Positions 36,811 through 46,372 of a stretch of DNA of 64,000 nt are shown here, in pieces (the stretch's first letter is position 1; every line of letters starts with the position of its first letter). The position numbers and the translations under genes were made by a program. The notes below the pieces were generated by a model, which did no database searches, was not told where the DNA came from, and was given only the letters and a program-made list of their open reading frames with translations. Source of the stretch: Kitasatospora mediocidica KCTC 9733 (GTDB taxonomy: Bacteria; Actinomycetota; Actinomycetes; Streptomycetales; Streptomycetaceae); assembly GCF_000744225.1 (NCBI RefSeq), contig NZ_JQLN01000006.1, positions 860,256-924,255 of the forward strand, read 5' to 3'.

Positions 36811-37379
36811 ACGACCACCGCTACCAGCTGGCGCGTGCCCGGGTGCTGCGTACCTTTCCTGTCCCGGCCGATCGCGCAGAACTCGCCCAGCTGCGCTGCG
36901 CCGTCGACGATGTGGAACGCCGCCTCACCGACGTCATCACCGCGGGAGGAGCCAGTGAACTGATGCTCGCCTTCAGCCCCGACGTCGAACCCGCCAACGG
37001 CTGGCTGGACGACAGCGATGTCCGCCGCACCGCCTCGGCTTTCCGGTTGGTCACCCTTGCTGCCTGTATCCGCCATTGCTGGCCCGACCGCAGTCAGCCC
37101 CTGTACCCGGGGCAGGCCGCCAGACAGGACGACATCATCACCACTCTGGTCCCGCTCCACGACACCCTCGCCGCCAGGGAAGGCATCGCAGCACTGGGCC
37201 GCGCCTCGCATTTCCTCGCCGCCGTACGTTTCCTGCGCGCCTGCGGCTACCTCGCCTCGGACGAGGGCGACGGCACGATCCGCCTCGGCCCCATGGCCGC
37301 GCTGTGGTCCGAGCGCGACATCGCCGAACTCCGCAGCGGTTACGACGTCCTGCCCGGCCCGGGCCTGGGGAAGGAGTGA
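36807..37379 (+). CDS. Small winged-helix subunit 1 of the Wadjet-like complex (JetB/MukE-type)
   Basis: The product has 190 residues from GTG 36807, overlapping the previous stop as GTGA. It is helical, with a winged-helix-like centre (ALGRASHFLAAVRFLRACGY, then LASDEGDGTIRLGPMAALW). MukE/JetB subunits are small winged-helix proteins that dimerise on the kleisin, and the position between kleisin and SMC genes fits. It is separated from the next subunit gene by 4 bp. Confidence 0.55.
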   Translation: MNDHRYQLARARVLRTFPVPADRAELAQLRCAVDDVERRLTDVITAGGASELMLAFSPDVEPANGWLDDSDVRRTASAFRLVTLAACIRHCWPDRSQPLYPGQAARQDDIITTLVPLHDTLAAREGIAALGRASHFLAAVRFLRACGYLASDEGDGTIRLGPMAALWSERDIAELRSGYDVLPGPGLGKE

Positions 37380-37383
37380 CCCG

Positions 37384-38034
37384 GTGGACGTACCGTCGCT
37401 GGACGCGCTGCCCCACAACCGACGGGCGGACGTACGCGCCGCGGTCTGTGCCGTGGAGACCGCCCGACTGCCAGTGCGCCCCGCCCACTACCGCGCCCTC
37501 GCGGAGACTGCGCTGAGGGTCGTCGTGGAACAGGTCCTGGCCGCGTCCGGACGTACCCTGCTCGCCGTTAGCGGCGGCTACCTATCCGGCTACGACGACG
37601 ACATCAGGCAGCGTCTGGTACACGAAGGCATCGGCATCCTGCCGCGCGACGACCGCGCCGTCCTCACCCTGGTCCTGCTCCACAGCGTCGCCATTCCCCA
37701 GGCCGCGGGCACCACCTTGCCCGACCAACCCTGGACCCGCGGCACGCCCGTGTCCGTGCAGGAGCTGAAAGACAGCCGGGTGCCCGACGGAGTCGTCACC
37801 AGCGCTCTGCAGCGACTGGCCGACGCGGACCTAGTCCGCCACACGAAGGCCGGCTACGTCCTGGGCCACCAGTTCCTGCGCCTGACGAAATCGGCGGGCA
37901 GTGAGCTGTTCGAAGAGCTCATCCTGCTGGCCGACCCCGCCGGCCCCCTCGCCGAGTCGATTCGGCGCCGGCGAGCCCCCCGCCCGGCATCGCCAGCTAC
38001 CGCCCTCGACCGTGAGACACGGGAGACGCCATGA
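37384..38034 (+). CDS. Small winged-helix subunit 2 of the Wadjet-like complex
   Basis: The product has 216 residues from GTG 37384 with GGGGAAGGAG upstream. Helical segments (LAETALRVVVEQVLAASGRT, ERAVLTLVLLHSVAI-like) precede a clear winged helix (VQELKDSRVPDGVVTSALQR, LADADLVRHTKAGYVLG). It resembles the preceding protein in size and architecture more than in sequence. Known Wadjet operons have four genes, so a second small winged-helix gene makes this a five-gene variant. Its stop overlaps the SMC gene start as ATGA. Confidence 0.55.
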   Translation: MDVPSLDALPHNRRADVRAAVCAVETARLPVRPAHYRALAETALRVVVEQVLAASGRTLLAVSGGYLSGYDDDIRQRLVHEGIGILPRDDRAVLTLVLLHSVAIPQAAGTTLPDQPWTRGTPVSVQELKDSRVPDGVVTSALQRLADADLVRHTKAGYVLGHQFLRLTKSAGSELFEELILLADPAGPLAESIRRRRAPRPASPATALDRETRETP

Positions 38035-41000
38035 CCACCCCGCCCGCCTCGGACCTGCCGCGGGGCCTCGTCGGCGACCGCCAACTCGTCGCCGTGCAGA
38101 CCTTCGACATCGCCAGGCTTACCTCGCACCCCGTCCCAATCGTCCCCGAGACATTCATCGCGGTCTCCGGCCTCGGCCCCAAGGAGGACTCCAACGGGTC
38201 TGGGAAGACCAGCTTCCTCATCGCCGTCTCACTGCTGCTGGCCGATCCACAATGGCGCCTGGACACCAACGGGGGACGACCCGCCAGCGGCATCCTGTTC
38301 CACCCCGACGCCGCCGGAGTCGACCAGACCCACCGGGCATCGCCGGTTGACCACGGCTACATCGTCGGCGTCTTCGCCCACCCTGCCGACCCCGCCGCCG
38401 ACCCCATGACCGTGTGGATCCGCATCGCCACCACCGCGCCCTACCTGCAGGCTAACTGGACCGAAGGCCTACACCTCGCCGACGCCGCCACCGACCACGA
38501 ACGCAGCATCCAGGCCGACGACCTGTGGCGCGCACTGGTCACACGCCAACAGCTCTCCGCCCGCGCCATGGCCGACACGCTCTATGGCACGGCCCCCCGC
38601 TGCCTCACCTACCTCGATACCGCCCTGCGCCCACCCGCCCCCTCGCTGCTCAGCCAGCAGCTGACGGAGATGGAACCCAAGGACATCGGCCGGTCCCTGA
38701 TCGCTCTGTCCGGCATGAGCCATCTGCTGGACGAGGAGTACAGCCTGCGCGGCCAGGCACTGGAAAACCTGATCAACCTCGAGAACGCCCAGGCAGAGCA
38801 TGACAAGCAACGGCTCATTGAAGAGCAGGTGCTGGGTGCAGTACGAGCCCGTCAAGCCTCCCTCGACAGCCTCGAAGCCGGCCGTGCGGCGTGGCAGCGC
38901 TACCTCGCGGCCTCCTACCGCGAGGCATACGCTCTCGACGAGAGCCTCGCCGCGGATATCCGAGTAGCAGAGGAAGCTTCCGAGACCGCCGCGGCCGCCG
39001 TACAGGAAGCCGACGACCGCGTGAGCACGCTCAGGTCGGCGACCGACCTCGCCGACAAGGAACGCCAGGCCAAGCAGAACTGGTCAAACGCTCAGCAGCT
39101 CGACAGCGAACTCGCGCAAAAGCTGACCGAGTTGAAGACCCGACACGCGATGCTGCTCGAAGAGCGCTCCACCCTTCTGCCCCAGACCCACGACTGGGAC
39201 GGAAGCGACACGACCACCACCGCCGATCGCTTTCAACTGAGCCAGCGCGATCACATCAAGGCGGAACAGACACACGAGGCCGCCGAGGCCGCCGTCACCC
39301 TCGCCGAGACGCACCTGAACGACGTCGAGCAAGGCCGCAGCGGGACCGCCGGCCGCGCCATCGACCTGCTCAGCGACCACGGCATCCTCGGCCACGGCCT
39401 GCTCGACCAAATCGACCTGGACGAGACCGCCCGTCCCCTGTGGGAGCCTCGCCTCGCCCCCTGGAACGACGCCGTCGTGGTCCAGCCCCACCACGAGGAC
39501 AGGGCCCGAGCGCACCTGCACACCGCCCTGCCCGGAACCCAGATCGTCATCTGCGACCCCAAGCGGGAACCACTGCCCGAGGGAATCCGCAGCAACCTGA
39601 ACCTGGCACGGTTCCTGACAGCCCTTCAGGAGCGCTTCGCCCCCACGGCCGACGGTGCCGACGTCCACGACCAGGCACTGGCCCTGACCGTCACAGGCGG
39701 CTTCACCACCCCGCTGGCCGGACGCGCAACCCGGCTGCAGCAGGCACACCGACAACTCGCCGAAGCCAAGACACGGGTAACAGAGGCCGCCAACGCCCTC
39801 AAAGCCGCCGCCGCCGGCGTCACCCTGGCCCAAACGCAGCACACGGCAGCCCAAGCCGCCGAGAAGCTCGCCCAACTGAAAGCAGAGGAGAAGCGGCTCC
39901 AGGCAGACATCGACAAGACCAACGACCGACTCGTCGAAGCCAAGCGAACCGAGGAAGAACTCCAGGAAGTCTGGCAGCACGCCTGGGGCGAACAGCATGG
40001 CCACGAGCAGCGCCTCACCACCGCCAAACTCGAACTGGACGCTGCCAAAAAGGAACTCAGAGACCGCCGCGCCACGATCACCGCCCTCGAACGCCAGCGC
40101 GCCAGGGCAGCCGCACCGCAATGGCAGAACCTGTGGGGCCAAACACTGGATGCGGCGATACGCCAACTCGCCGGCCTGCCCGACCAGGCCCAAGCCGCTC
40201 GGCCCGCCGCGCTTCGCCGACAGGCCGAGTACGCGCTGCGCCGCGCCTACGAGCATTACGGTGTCGACGGCGCTCCGGGCGCGGACGTGGGCGAAGACCT
40301 GCGCGAAGGCGAGAAAGCGACGCGGTCTCTGGCCGAGGCTGATCCCGGGGAACTGCCGTTGCGCTCATACACCGACGCGGCCTACCCGCTGGAGAACCGC
40401 CTGGCCGGTCACCGAGATCAGGACGAGGTGGCGGCGGCACGCATCACCCGCGACCGCCGGACCCGGGGACAGGCGATCGACGAACTCACCGAAGGCGTTG
40501 CCACGAGCAAGAACACACTGGAGACCCTCCAGGACATGATCGAAAATCACCTCGAGGGCCTCTTCACCCAGATCGGCGCGGCCTTCAACGACCTCGACCT
40601 GGGCAGCGAAGGCTATGGAGCTAGGCTCGAACACCACAGCGTCCGCCCGCAAGGAGCCGGCGACTGGCACTGGCAGGTCACCCCGCGCTGGAAGCGCTCC
40701 CGCAACGGCGGATACGTCTCCTACCGGGAGAACGCCAACAGCGCCCAGGTCAAGGTGCACGCCATCCAGCTCGTCCTCGCGGCCCTCCTCGCCGACAATC
40801 AGAGCCGCGGACGCGTGCTCATCCTCGACGAACTCGGCAACAGCCTCGGCGAGACCAACCGGAAAGACGTGCTCGCAGCCCTGCGCGACGTCGCCCGGGA
40901 CCAGCACCTGACCATCCTCGGCACCTGCCAGGACAGCGTCCTGGCCGACGCCGCAGACGTCTGCGGCGAACTGCTGTGGTTCACCCACGCATCAGCCGCC

Positions 41001-41102
41001 GACATCACCAACCAGCCCACCAGCGTCTGGGCTTTCGACAGCAACGGCGAACGCACCCAACTCACCGAAGACTGGATCACCGCAGGACGCGCCCATGCCT
41101 GA
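38031..41102 (+). CDS. JetC-like SMC/MukB-type ATPase
   Basis: The product has 1023 residues. Walker A is KEDSNGSGKTSF (about 55-64), Walker B is RGRVLILDELGNSLGE (about 926-941), and between them lie two long coiled-coil arms (for example EEKRLQADIDKTNDRLVEAK) broken by a globular hinge-like region (about 450-540, LWEPRLAPWNDAVVVQPHHE). This is the architecture of MukB/JetC SMC motors that extrude DNA loops. The length is at the short end of the family. In Wadjet the complex recognises small circular DNA and delivers it to the JetD nuclease. It is tightly coupled to neighbours (ATGA overlap upstream, 8-bp overlap downstream). Confidence 0.7.
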   Translation: MTTPPASDLPRGLVGDRQLVAVQTFDIARLTSHPVPIVPETFIAVSGLGPKEDSNGSGKTSFLIAVSLLLADPQWRLDTNGGRPASGILFHPDAAGVDQTHRASPVDHGYIVGVFAHPADPAADPMTVWIRIATTAPYLQANWTEGLHLADAATDHERSIQADDLWRALVTRQQLSARAMADTLYGTAPRCLTYLDTALRPPAPSLLSQQLTEMEPKDIGRSLIALSGMSHLLDEEYSLRGQALENLINLENAQAEHDKQRLIEEQVLGAVRARQASLDSLEAGRAAWQRYLAASYREAYALDESLAADIRVAEEASETAAAAVQEADDRVSTLRSATDLADKERQAKQNWSNAQQLDSELAQKLTELKTRHAMLLEERSTLLPQTHDWDGSDTTTTADRFQLSQRDHIKAEQTHEAAEAAVTLAETHLNDVEQGRSGTAGRAIDLLSDHGILGHGLLDQIDLDETARPLWEPRLAPWNDAVVVQPHHEDRARAHLHTALPGTQIVICDPKREPLPEGIRSNLNLARFLTALQERFAPTADGADVHDQALALTVTGGFTTPLAGRATRLQQAHRQLAEAKTRVTEAANALKAAAAGVTLAQTQHTAAQAAEKLAQLKAEEKRLQADIDKTNDRLVEAKRTEEELQEVWQHAWGEQHGHEQRLTTAKLELDAAKKELRDRRATITALERQRARAAAPQWQNLWGQTLDAAIRQLAGLPDQAQAARPAALRRQAEYALRRAYEHYGVDGAPGADVGEDLREGEKATRSLAEADPGELPLRSYTDAAYPLENRLAGHRDQDEVAAARITRDRRTRGQAIDELTEGVATSKNTLETLQDMIENHLEGLFTQIGAAFNDLDLGSEGYGARLEHHSVRPQGAGDWHWQVTPRWKRSRNGGYVSYRENANSAQVKVHAIQLVLAALLADNQSRGRVLILDELGNSLGETNRKDVLAALRDVARDQHLTILGTCQDSVLADAADVCGELLWFTHASAADITNQPTSVWAFDSNGERTQLTEDWITAGRAHA

Positions 41103-42534
41103 CCCAGCCCACCGCCCTGCGCTCCTCATCGGCGAAGCACACGGCCGCGAAACCGTACCGCTGCGCGACCTGCCCCCAGGTATCACCGCGGTCACCCTGC
41201 CCCGCGTCGTCAAGGACGGCGACGACATCATCCACATACGCGTCCCCAAGGACCGCAAACAACGCGTCAACCCCCGCCAGGTCGACCTCGTCGCCGACCA
41301 CCCGGTCAGCCCGTACGACCCACCCTCCACCCTGACGCCCCGGCAACTGGCCAAAGTCCTGGAGACAAAGAGCACCAAGCGCTGGTCCACCATCGAGGCC
41401 GACCTCGGAGACAACGCCTGGCAGACCACCGTCGAACTCATCCGCTGCGGCGCCGTCATCCTGCGCTGCGACGTCGTCAACGTCACCGGCTACAGCCCCC
41501 GCTCCTGGACCCTGACGCACTCATGGGCCGAACTCGCCGAGGACAAACTCGCTGAACTCAAGGGCCGATCCCGCCCAGAAGACCTCCATCGCGAACTGCT
41601 CGACCTGATGTGCGGCATCCCCGAACTCGCCACCGAGTACGAGCTGCTGGCCAACACGCCACCCGGCCGTGTCCTGAAGGTCCCCGAGGGGACAGCCACC
41701 CGCGCCGAGGACTGGCGCGTCTACGAACTCGCTGTCCGGGCTGCCAGCACCTGGTGGCCCGCCCAGGGCCAACCCCGTAAGATCACCGCGAAGGAACTCG
41801 CCGGCCGCAGCCTGCGCGACACCAAGAGCACGTGGACCCCCGCACGGCAGCAGGCCTTCTCCAACCTCATCGGCGTCCCCTTCGACCAAGCCGTCGACAA
41901 AGCCGACACTGACCTGCGCATCCGTGGCCCTCTCCAGTGGCGCGTCGGCACCGTCATCGCCGACACAGCAGCCTGCGACCCCTGGCTCGCCCTCCCCGCC
42001 CGCGGCGTCCACGCCCTCGGCATGATCTCCTGCGACGCCCGAGGCGTCTTCATCGTCGAGAACGAGGACACCTTCGAACAGATCTGCAAGGTCCCCGAGA
42101 TCACTGACACCTGGCTGTGCATCTGGGGCAAGGGCTACGCGACCAACGGCCTCATCGAACTCCTGCGCACCCTCGACGGGCTCCCTCTCGTGGCATGGGG
42201 CGACCTCGACGCCCACGGCATCCGCATCGTCAGCAACCTCGCCGACCGCGTCGCACGGCCCGTCATTCCGGTTGCCATGACCGTCGACCTCTACCGCGCC
42301 GGTGTCAAATACTTCCAGCCTCCGGAAAAGCTCGCGGGCAACCGCGAACTGGCGATCCAGCTCGCCCAGGAAGCCCTGCCGGCCCTGCGAGACCTGGCCG
42401 GAGAGATCGCCCGGACTGGAGGCGAGGGTTGCGAGCAGGAGACCATGTACGACGAGGTCCTGCCCGCACTCCCGGATCTGTTGGAAGCGGCCCTTCTGTC
42501 CGGCCTCGGAAGGCCGTCATGCCCCCTCCGGTGA
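41095..42534 (+). CDS. JetD-like TOPRIM nuclease
   Basis: The product has 479 residues. The C-terminal TOPRIM domain carries the catalytic Glu in VFIVENEDTFEQ (about 321) and the DxD motif VAWGDLDAHGIRI (about 368), the signature of JetD nuclease subunits, with WLCIWGKGYATNGLIELLR between them. The N-terminal half (about 1-250) is the arm region, with a winged-helix-like part (LGDNAWQTTVELIRCGAVIL). JetD cleaves the DNA held by the JetABC motor. It is the last gene of the operon and overlaps the convergent gene at 42517 by 18 bp. Confidence 0.75.
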   Translation: MPDPAHRPALLIGEAHGRETVPLRDLPPGITAVTLPRVVKDGDDIIHIRVPKDRKQRVNPRQVDLVADHPVSPYDPPSTLTPRQLAKVLETKSTKRWSTIEADLGDNAWQTTVELIRCGAVILRCDVVNVTGYSPRSWTLTHSWAELAEDKLAELKGRSRPEDLHRELLDLMCGIPELATEYELLANTPPGRVLKVPEGTATRAEDWRVYELAVRAASTWWPAQGQPRKITAKELAGRSLRDTKSTWTPARQQAFSNLIGVPFDQAVDKADTDLRIRGPLQWRVGTVIADTAACDPWLALPARGVHALGMISCDARGVFIVENEDTFEQICKVPEITDTWLCIWGKGYATNGLIELLRTLDGLPLVAWGDLDAHGIRIVSNLADRVARPVIPVAMTVDLYRAGVKYFQPPEKLAGNRELAIQLAQEALPALRDLAGEIARTGGEGCEQETMYDEVLPALPDLLEAALLSGLGRPSCPLR

Positions 42535-43542
42535 AGCCCTGGCTTGCCCGAGGAGCCGTTCGGCGTGTGTGCGTAGGTGCCGCGACTCGGCGGCCATCAC
42601 AGGATCGAAGAGGCTGTCCTCGACGCGGCGGGCAGTCAGGCGATGGTGGGTGCGGGCGCCGGCGAGCAGCGGGCGTGCCCATGTTGGCACGGTGTGCAGG
42701 CTGCACTGGCGGTGCCCGGGGCCGTGTGTCCTGATCGCAGAGATGTCACCGCTGATGTCGATGTCGCGTACGGACCGCAGTCCGACGATGGTGCTGCGGG
42801 TGAGCGAGAGGACGGTGAGGGCGCCGGCGATGAGAGGGTGGGCGAGAACAGTCAGGGCGGCTACGGTCTCGGGTGTGACGCCGAACGCGGATGCGGGACA
42901 GACCCGTTGTGCGGCTGCGGTGGCCCCTGGACAGTGGGCGCGGATGCGCGGTGCGATCGGGGGCCTGCTGGATTGTGGGCGTGGGTGCTGGCGGTCCCAG
43001 TCCGGTAGGGCGGTGCCGGCCGCCGCCGCGGCAGGCGCTGATCGGGGCGGGCGCGGGAGTGAGGGGAAGGGGCCCGGTCTGGTGAGCAGCGCGGTGAGGT
43101 GGCGCAGGCCGTCTGTTCGGCGTGCGGCGTCGGTCAGCCGGGGCGGGATGCGCCGGGGGCTAGCCTGCCACAGCAGTGTCAGCCGGATCCCGGCCTTGTC
43201 CTGCCAGGCGAGCAGCTGATCCAGTCGGCGTGCGGTCAGCAGGTGCGCGCGGGTGACTACGGTGTCCCTCATGCCGGCCACGGTGCTCCATGCCGCTGCC
43301 GCCAACCAGGCCGTGTCCACTGAGTCCATCCACACGTCGGGGGAGTCCGGCCCCGGGGTCAGGCGCTTGCCGAGGGCGTAGAGGACGTCGTGGGCGAGGG
43401 CGGCGGGGGCGCCGCTGGCAGGGGTGGGCTGCACAGTGATGCGCCCTTCGGCGGGGCAGTGCACCTGGAGGGCCGCTCGTGTGTGGGAGACGTCGTCGTG
43501 TTCGTCCACTACGAGGATCATGTCGCGGATTCCCACGGCCAC
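42517..43542 (-). CDS. Hypothetical protein between Wadjet operon and transposition module
   Basis: The product has 341 residues from GTG 43542 (alternative ATG 43521). It contains MILVVDEHDDVSHTRAALQV near the start, a central VVTRAHLLTARRLDQLLAWQ and RLTLLWQASPRRIPP, a Pro/Ala linker and an Arg-rich helical C-terminus. No named domain is recognised. A 15-bp-stem terminator separates it from tniB upstream, so it need not belong to the transposon. It is convergent with jetD. Confidence 0.5.
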   Translation of the reverse strand: MAVGIRDMILVVDEHDDVSHTRAALQVHCPAEGRITVQPTPASGAPAALAHDVLYALGKRLTPGPDSPDVWMDSVDTAWLAAAAWSTVAGMRDTVVTRAHLLTARRLDQLLAWQDKAGIRLTLLWQASPRRIPPRLTDAARRTDGLRHLTALLTRPGPFPSLPRPPRSAPAAAAAGTALPDWDRQHPRPQSSRPPIAPRIRAHCPGATAAAQRVCPASAFGVTPETVAALTVLAHPLIAGALTVLSLTRSTIVGLRSVRDIDISGDISAIRTHGPGHRQCSLHTVPTWARPLLAGARTHHRLTARRVEDSLFDPVMAAESRHLRTHAERLLGQARASPEGA

Positions 43543-43612
43543 TGTCGCCTTCCGCCTGGTCGTCTCGATGCGGACCCGGGTACCGTGCTCGGCCGTTCCC
43601 CGGTGAGGAGGG

Positions 43613-43650
43613 CTGGTCGCGGCGGCATCGAGCGGTGCCGCCGCGACCAG
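43613..43650 (-). terminator. 15-bp perfect-stem terminator after tniB
   Basis: CTGGTCGCGGCGGCA, an 8-nt loop TCGAGCGG, then TGCCGCCGCGACCAG: a perfect hairpin starting 10 nt beyond the tniB stop. Confidence 0.75.
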
Positions 43651-43659
43651 CCGCAGCGG

Positions 43660-44433
43660 CTACATGCCGCCGATCCTGCTGTAGACCCAGTTCACGAGGT
43701 CGTCGTTGATCTCGGTCAGGTTCATCTTCTTCATGCCTTGTTGCAGGTGCTTGGTGACGGTCGCCCAGTTACGGAAGTTGCCGTGTGCGGCGGCGCGGTC
43801 GATGTCGCGGATCAGATCCGGTCGCACACCCGACCACATCCGGTGGAATGCCGGGAGGGTGGCTGTGACCTCGTCCTCGGGGATGCGCTTGAACTTCTGC
43901 CAGATGAAGATCCGTGAGGCGAGTATCGGCTCCCGTTTGAGGACCTTGTAGCAGTTGTCGCCGCCGGCGAAGATCACCGCGATGTCGGTGTGCCGGTCGT
44001 CCCACAGGTGCCGCCAGTACTCGAAGGAACTGCGGCCCATCCACTGTGCCTCGTCGCAGACCAGCACCCGGAATCTTTCGGAGAGGGTCTCCTTGAGGAG
44101 CGTGTCGAACTCGATCGGCCTGCCCGGGGGCTCTCCGGGCAGCCCGAGGACCTGGAACAGGCCGTAGCGGATGTCGCGCACAGTCGGCCCCGAGCGCAGC
44201 TCCAGACGGACGGTGGTGTCCGGGGCGAGTTGGCGCAGTGCTGAGTTCACGGACATCGTCTTGCCGTGGCCGGCCGGCCCGAACGCGCACATCATGGCCT
44301 TCGCCTCGATGGTGGCCTCGATGTTGTCCAGCGTGGTCATGAGAGCGTCGGTGGCGACCAGGTGCGCGTCCAGGCGGTGGATGTGGTCGTCGGCCTCGGC
44401 CGGGAGCCTGCCGCAGCTCACGCTGTCGATCAC
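43660..44433 (-). CDS. tniB: TniB/MuB-like transposition ATPase
   Basis: The product has 257 residues of AAA+ ATPase. Walker A is FGPAGHGKT (about 51-59), Walker B is RVLVCDEAQWM (about 122-132), sensor-type FAGGDNCYKV follows, then a helical lid (PEDEVTATLPAFHRMW). It should bind DNA and activate the adjacent transposase, like MuB, IstB or TniB. It starts at ATG 44433, overlapping the tniA stop by 4 nt, and is followed by a strong terminator. It is intact, unlike the copy at 3037-4213, to which it is only distantly similar. Confidence 0.75.
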   Translation of the reverse strand: MIDSVSCGRLPAEADDHIHRLDAHLVATDALMTTLDNIEATIEAKAMMCAFGPAGHGKTMSVNSALRQLAPDTTVRLELRSGPTVRDIRYGLFQVLGLPGEPPGRPIEFDTLLKETLSERFRVLVCDEAQWMGRSSFEYWRHLWDDRHTDIAVIFAGGDNCYKVLKREPILASRIFIWQKFKRIPEDEVTATLPAFHRMWSGVRPDLIRDIDRAAAHGNFRNWATVTKHLQQGMKKMNLTEINDDLVNWVYSRIGGM

Positions 44434-46028
44434 TGCGTCTCCTCGTGATCGGCCGGCGGGACCGGGGTACCGCCGGGTGGCAGCGGGCGCGCCCAGCCTT
44501 CGGGAACGGCCCGGTGCGGGACGTAGGTGGGGTTCGCCCGCTTGTACAGGTCCAGGGTGGCTGTGCCGGCGAGCCCCGCTTCGGCTTCGGCTGCGGTCAG
44601 CGCCCCCAGGCGCTGGGGCGGGCCCGCGACGGTGACGGCCTTGAAACGGTCGCGGCGCAGCCGCGCCGCCGCTTTCAGGTCCGCGCGGAGCTGGCGGGCC
44701 TTGGCAGTGCGGGCGTTACGCAGCGCGCGGACCTGTTCGGTGCTGGCGGCCTCGGACAGGTGCGCGGCGCCCAGGTGCTCGCCGTGGACGTCGAAGACCT
44801 CGATCGTGGCGTTGTGGTGGGGCAGGTGGCGGAGCGTCACCTTGCGCCCGGCCTCGCCCACCATCCACGGGGCGATGTAGTGGCGGCTGCGCCACTGCAC
44901 GCCGTGGGTGGTGATGACCCGGGTGCGGCCGTCGTCCTCGAGCCCGAAGTGCGCCAGCCGGCCGTCGGGGACGTCGTGCAGCGGAGTGGGGTCCGCCAGC
45001 CATGCCTCCATCGGGGTGCGGCTGGCGAGGTCCTTGGGCTTGTGTTCGGTGTTCCACCAGTGGACCCACTTGAGCAGCAGTTCCACGAACGCCTCGAAGG
45101 TGAGCGCCGGGGCGTGGGGGTCGACGGTGCGTTTTCCCGGCAGGGTCTGTTGGTGGACGTAGTGCGGGAGGGAGACGAAGAACATCTCCTCCACCGCGTC
45201 GTTGAGCGCTTCGATGGTGCCCTTGAGGTGCGGCTTGTAGGCGGGCAGGTCGACGACGGGGACAGCGAACGCGCCGAGGGCCGATGTCGTGGTGTGGCAG
45301 AGGAATTCCTTCCCGCGGTCCACCCGGACCAGGCCCGGCAGACCGCCCGCGGGGCCGAAGGGCTCCGAGCGGTCCAGGGACGTGCGCAGGGCCGCAAGCA
45401 CCGCGTCCCTGCTCGCCGCATGCGGGGTGATGGCCGCGCCCTGAACGACCTTGGTGGCGCAGTCGATGAACCAGGTCACCCAGGGCTGTGCGAGCTCGTC
45501 CTCCACCCACACCCGCACGGGCACGCACTTGTGGTCGCCTTCCCAGGCGGCGTTGCGGTGCTCGGCCGGTCGTTTGCCGAACACGTCGAAGGCCCGCCGG
45601 GCGCTCTCCCCGCGGGCGAGCCCGGCCCGGTACCCGGGGGTCAGATCCCGTCTCAGCGCCCGGTGGAGCGTTGCCAGGGACGGGGCCGCAGGAAGCTTGG
45701 GGTCGGCCGAGGCCCGCTGGTCGAGCTCGCGGTGCACGGCGGAGGCGTTTCCGCCCCACAACACCAGCAGCCGCCGGATCTCTGGTGTGACGGCGAACCG
45801 TCCTCGCGCCGCGGGCTCGGTGCGGCCGGTGGCCCGCGCCTGGGCCAGCCACCGCCACACCGTCCGCTCGGAGCACCCCAGCGCTTCGGCGGCCAAACGT
45901 ACGTGGGCGCTGGTCAGCTCGCCGCAGGCGTCGAGTGCGAGCAGGCGCGGCACCGAGGCGGGTCGGCCCGCGCCGCGGGTGAAAACAGGTCTGGTGACGC
46001 CGGAGGCGTCGCTGGGGGAGTTGCTCAC
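44430..46028 (-). CDS. tniA: TniA/Mu-type DDE transposase
   Basis: The product has 532 residues. The N-terminal HTH (GELTSAHVRLAAEALGCSER, TVWRWLAQARATGR) is followed by a second HTH-like part and the integrase core: Asp in WEGDHKCVPVRV (about 163), Asp in VRVDRGKEF (about 236) and Glu in KGTIEALN, with exactly 35 residues between the last two. The C-terminal Mu-type barrel is present (VQWRSRHYIAPWMVGEAGRK), with a basic helical tail. All catalytic residues are intact, so it is probably active. It starts at GTG 46028. The partner ATPase is tniB; no resolvase or tniQ is seen. A homologous fragment lies at 24574-25200. Confidence 0.8.
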   Translation of the reverse strand: MSNSPSDASGVTRPVFTRGAGRPASVPRLLALDACGELTSAHVRLAAEALGCSERTVWRWLAQARATGRTEPAARGRFAVTPEIRRLLVLWGGNASAVHRELDQRASADPKLPAAPSLATLHRALRRDLTPGYRAGLARGESARRAFDVFGKRPAEHRNAAWEGDHKCVPVRVWVEDELAQPWVTWFIDCATKVVQGAAITPHAASRDAVLAALRTSLDRSEPFGPAGGLPGLVRVDRGKEFLCHTTTSALGAFAVPVVDLPAYKPHLKGTIEALNDAVEEMFFVSLPHYVHQQTLPGKRTVDPHAPALTFEAFVELLLKWVHWWNTEHKPKDLASRTPMEAWLADPTPLHDVPDGRLAHFGLEDDGRTRVITTHGVQWRSRHYIAPWMVGEAGRKVTLRHLPHHNATIEVFDVHGEHLGAAHLSEAASTEQVRALRNARTAKARQLRADLKAAARLRRDRFKAVTVAGPPQRLGALTAAEAEAGLAGTATLDLYKRANPTYVPHRAVPEGWARPLPPGGTPVPPADHEETQ

Positions 46029-46372
46029 GCGGTTGGGCTCTTCCTTGATGCCGACGGGTGGGGGTGGCAGGTCTCGACAGCGCGCCGGACGTGCGTGGTG
46101 TCCGGCAGTGGTGGGTGCGTCGCGCTGCGGGCCGCAGCCGTTCGTCTACGTGGCCACCGAGGCCTCGCGGGAGCGGTCGCGCGGCGCGCCCGGCGCCCTC
46201 CCGGCGGCCCGCCGGGGCGGGGTGGCGCCGGTGCCGCTCGGGGCGCCGTGTGGCGGGGCGCTCGCCGCAGGCACCCCGGAGGCCGCCTTCCTCACCGGGG
46301 CCGGGCCGTCAGACGCGGCCCCGGTGAAGCGCGGTCGTCCTCACCGCCGCCAGCCGACCTGCGATGTCTGAC
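46029..46372. other. Gene-free gap between tniA and sbcC
   Basis: No coherent gene. It should include the transposon end upstream of tniA, but I see no clear repeated 20-bp sites; GTGGTGTCCGG and GTGGTGGGTGCG (about 46095-46115) are the only candidates. It also holds the hairpin listed separately. Confidence 0.3.
46292..46327 (-). terminator. Hairpin terminator of the sbcDC operon
   Basis: An 11-bp perfect stem TCACCGGGGCC/GGCCCCGGTGA with a 14-nt loop lies about 46 nt beyond the sbcC stop. Confidence 0.55.

Noticed and set aside
42517..43542. Third gene (tniQ or target-choice protein) of the tniAB operon
   Set aside because: A 15-bp-stem terminator separates it from tniB and no TniQ-type zinc finger is visible.
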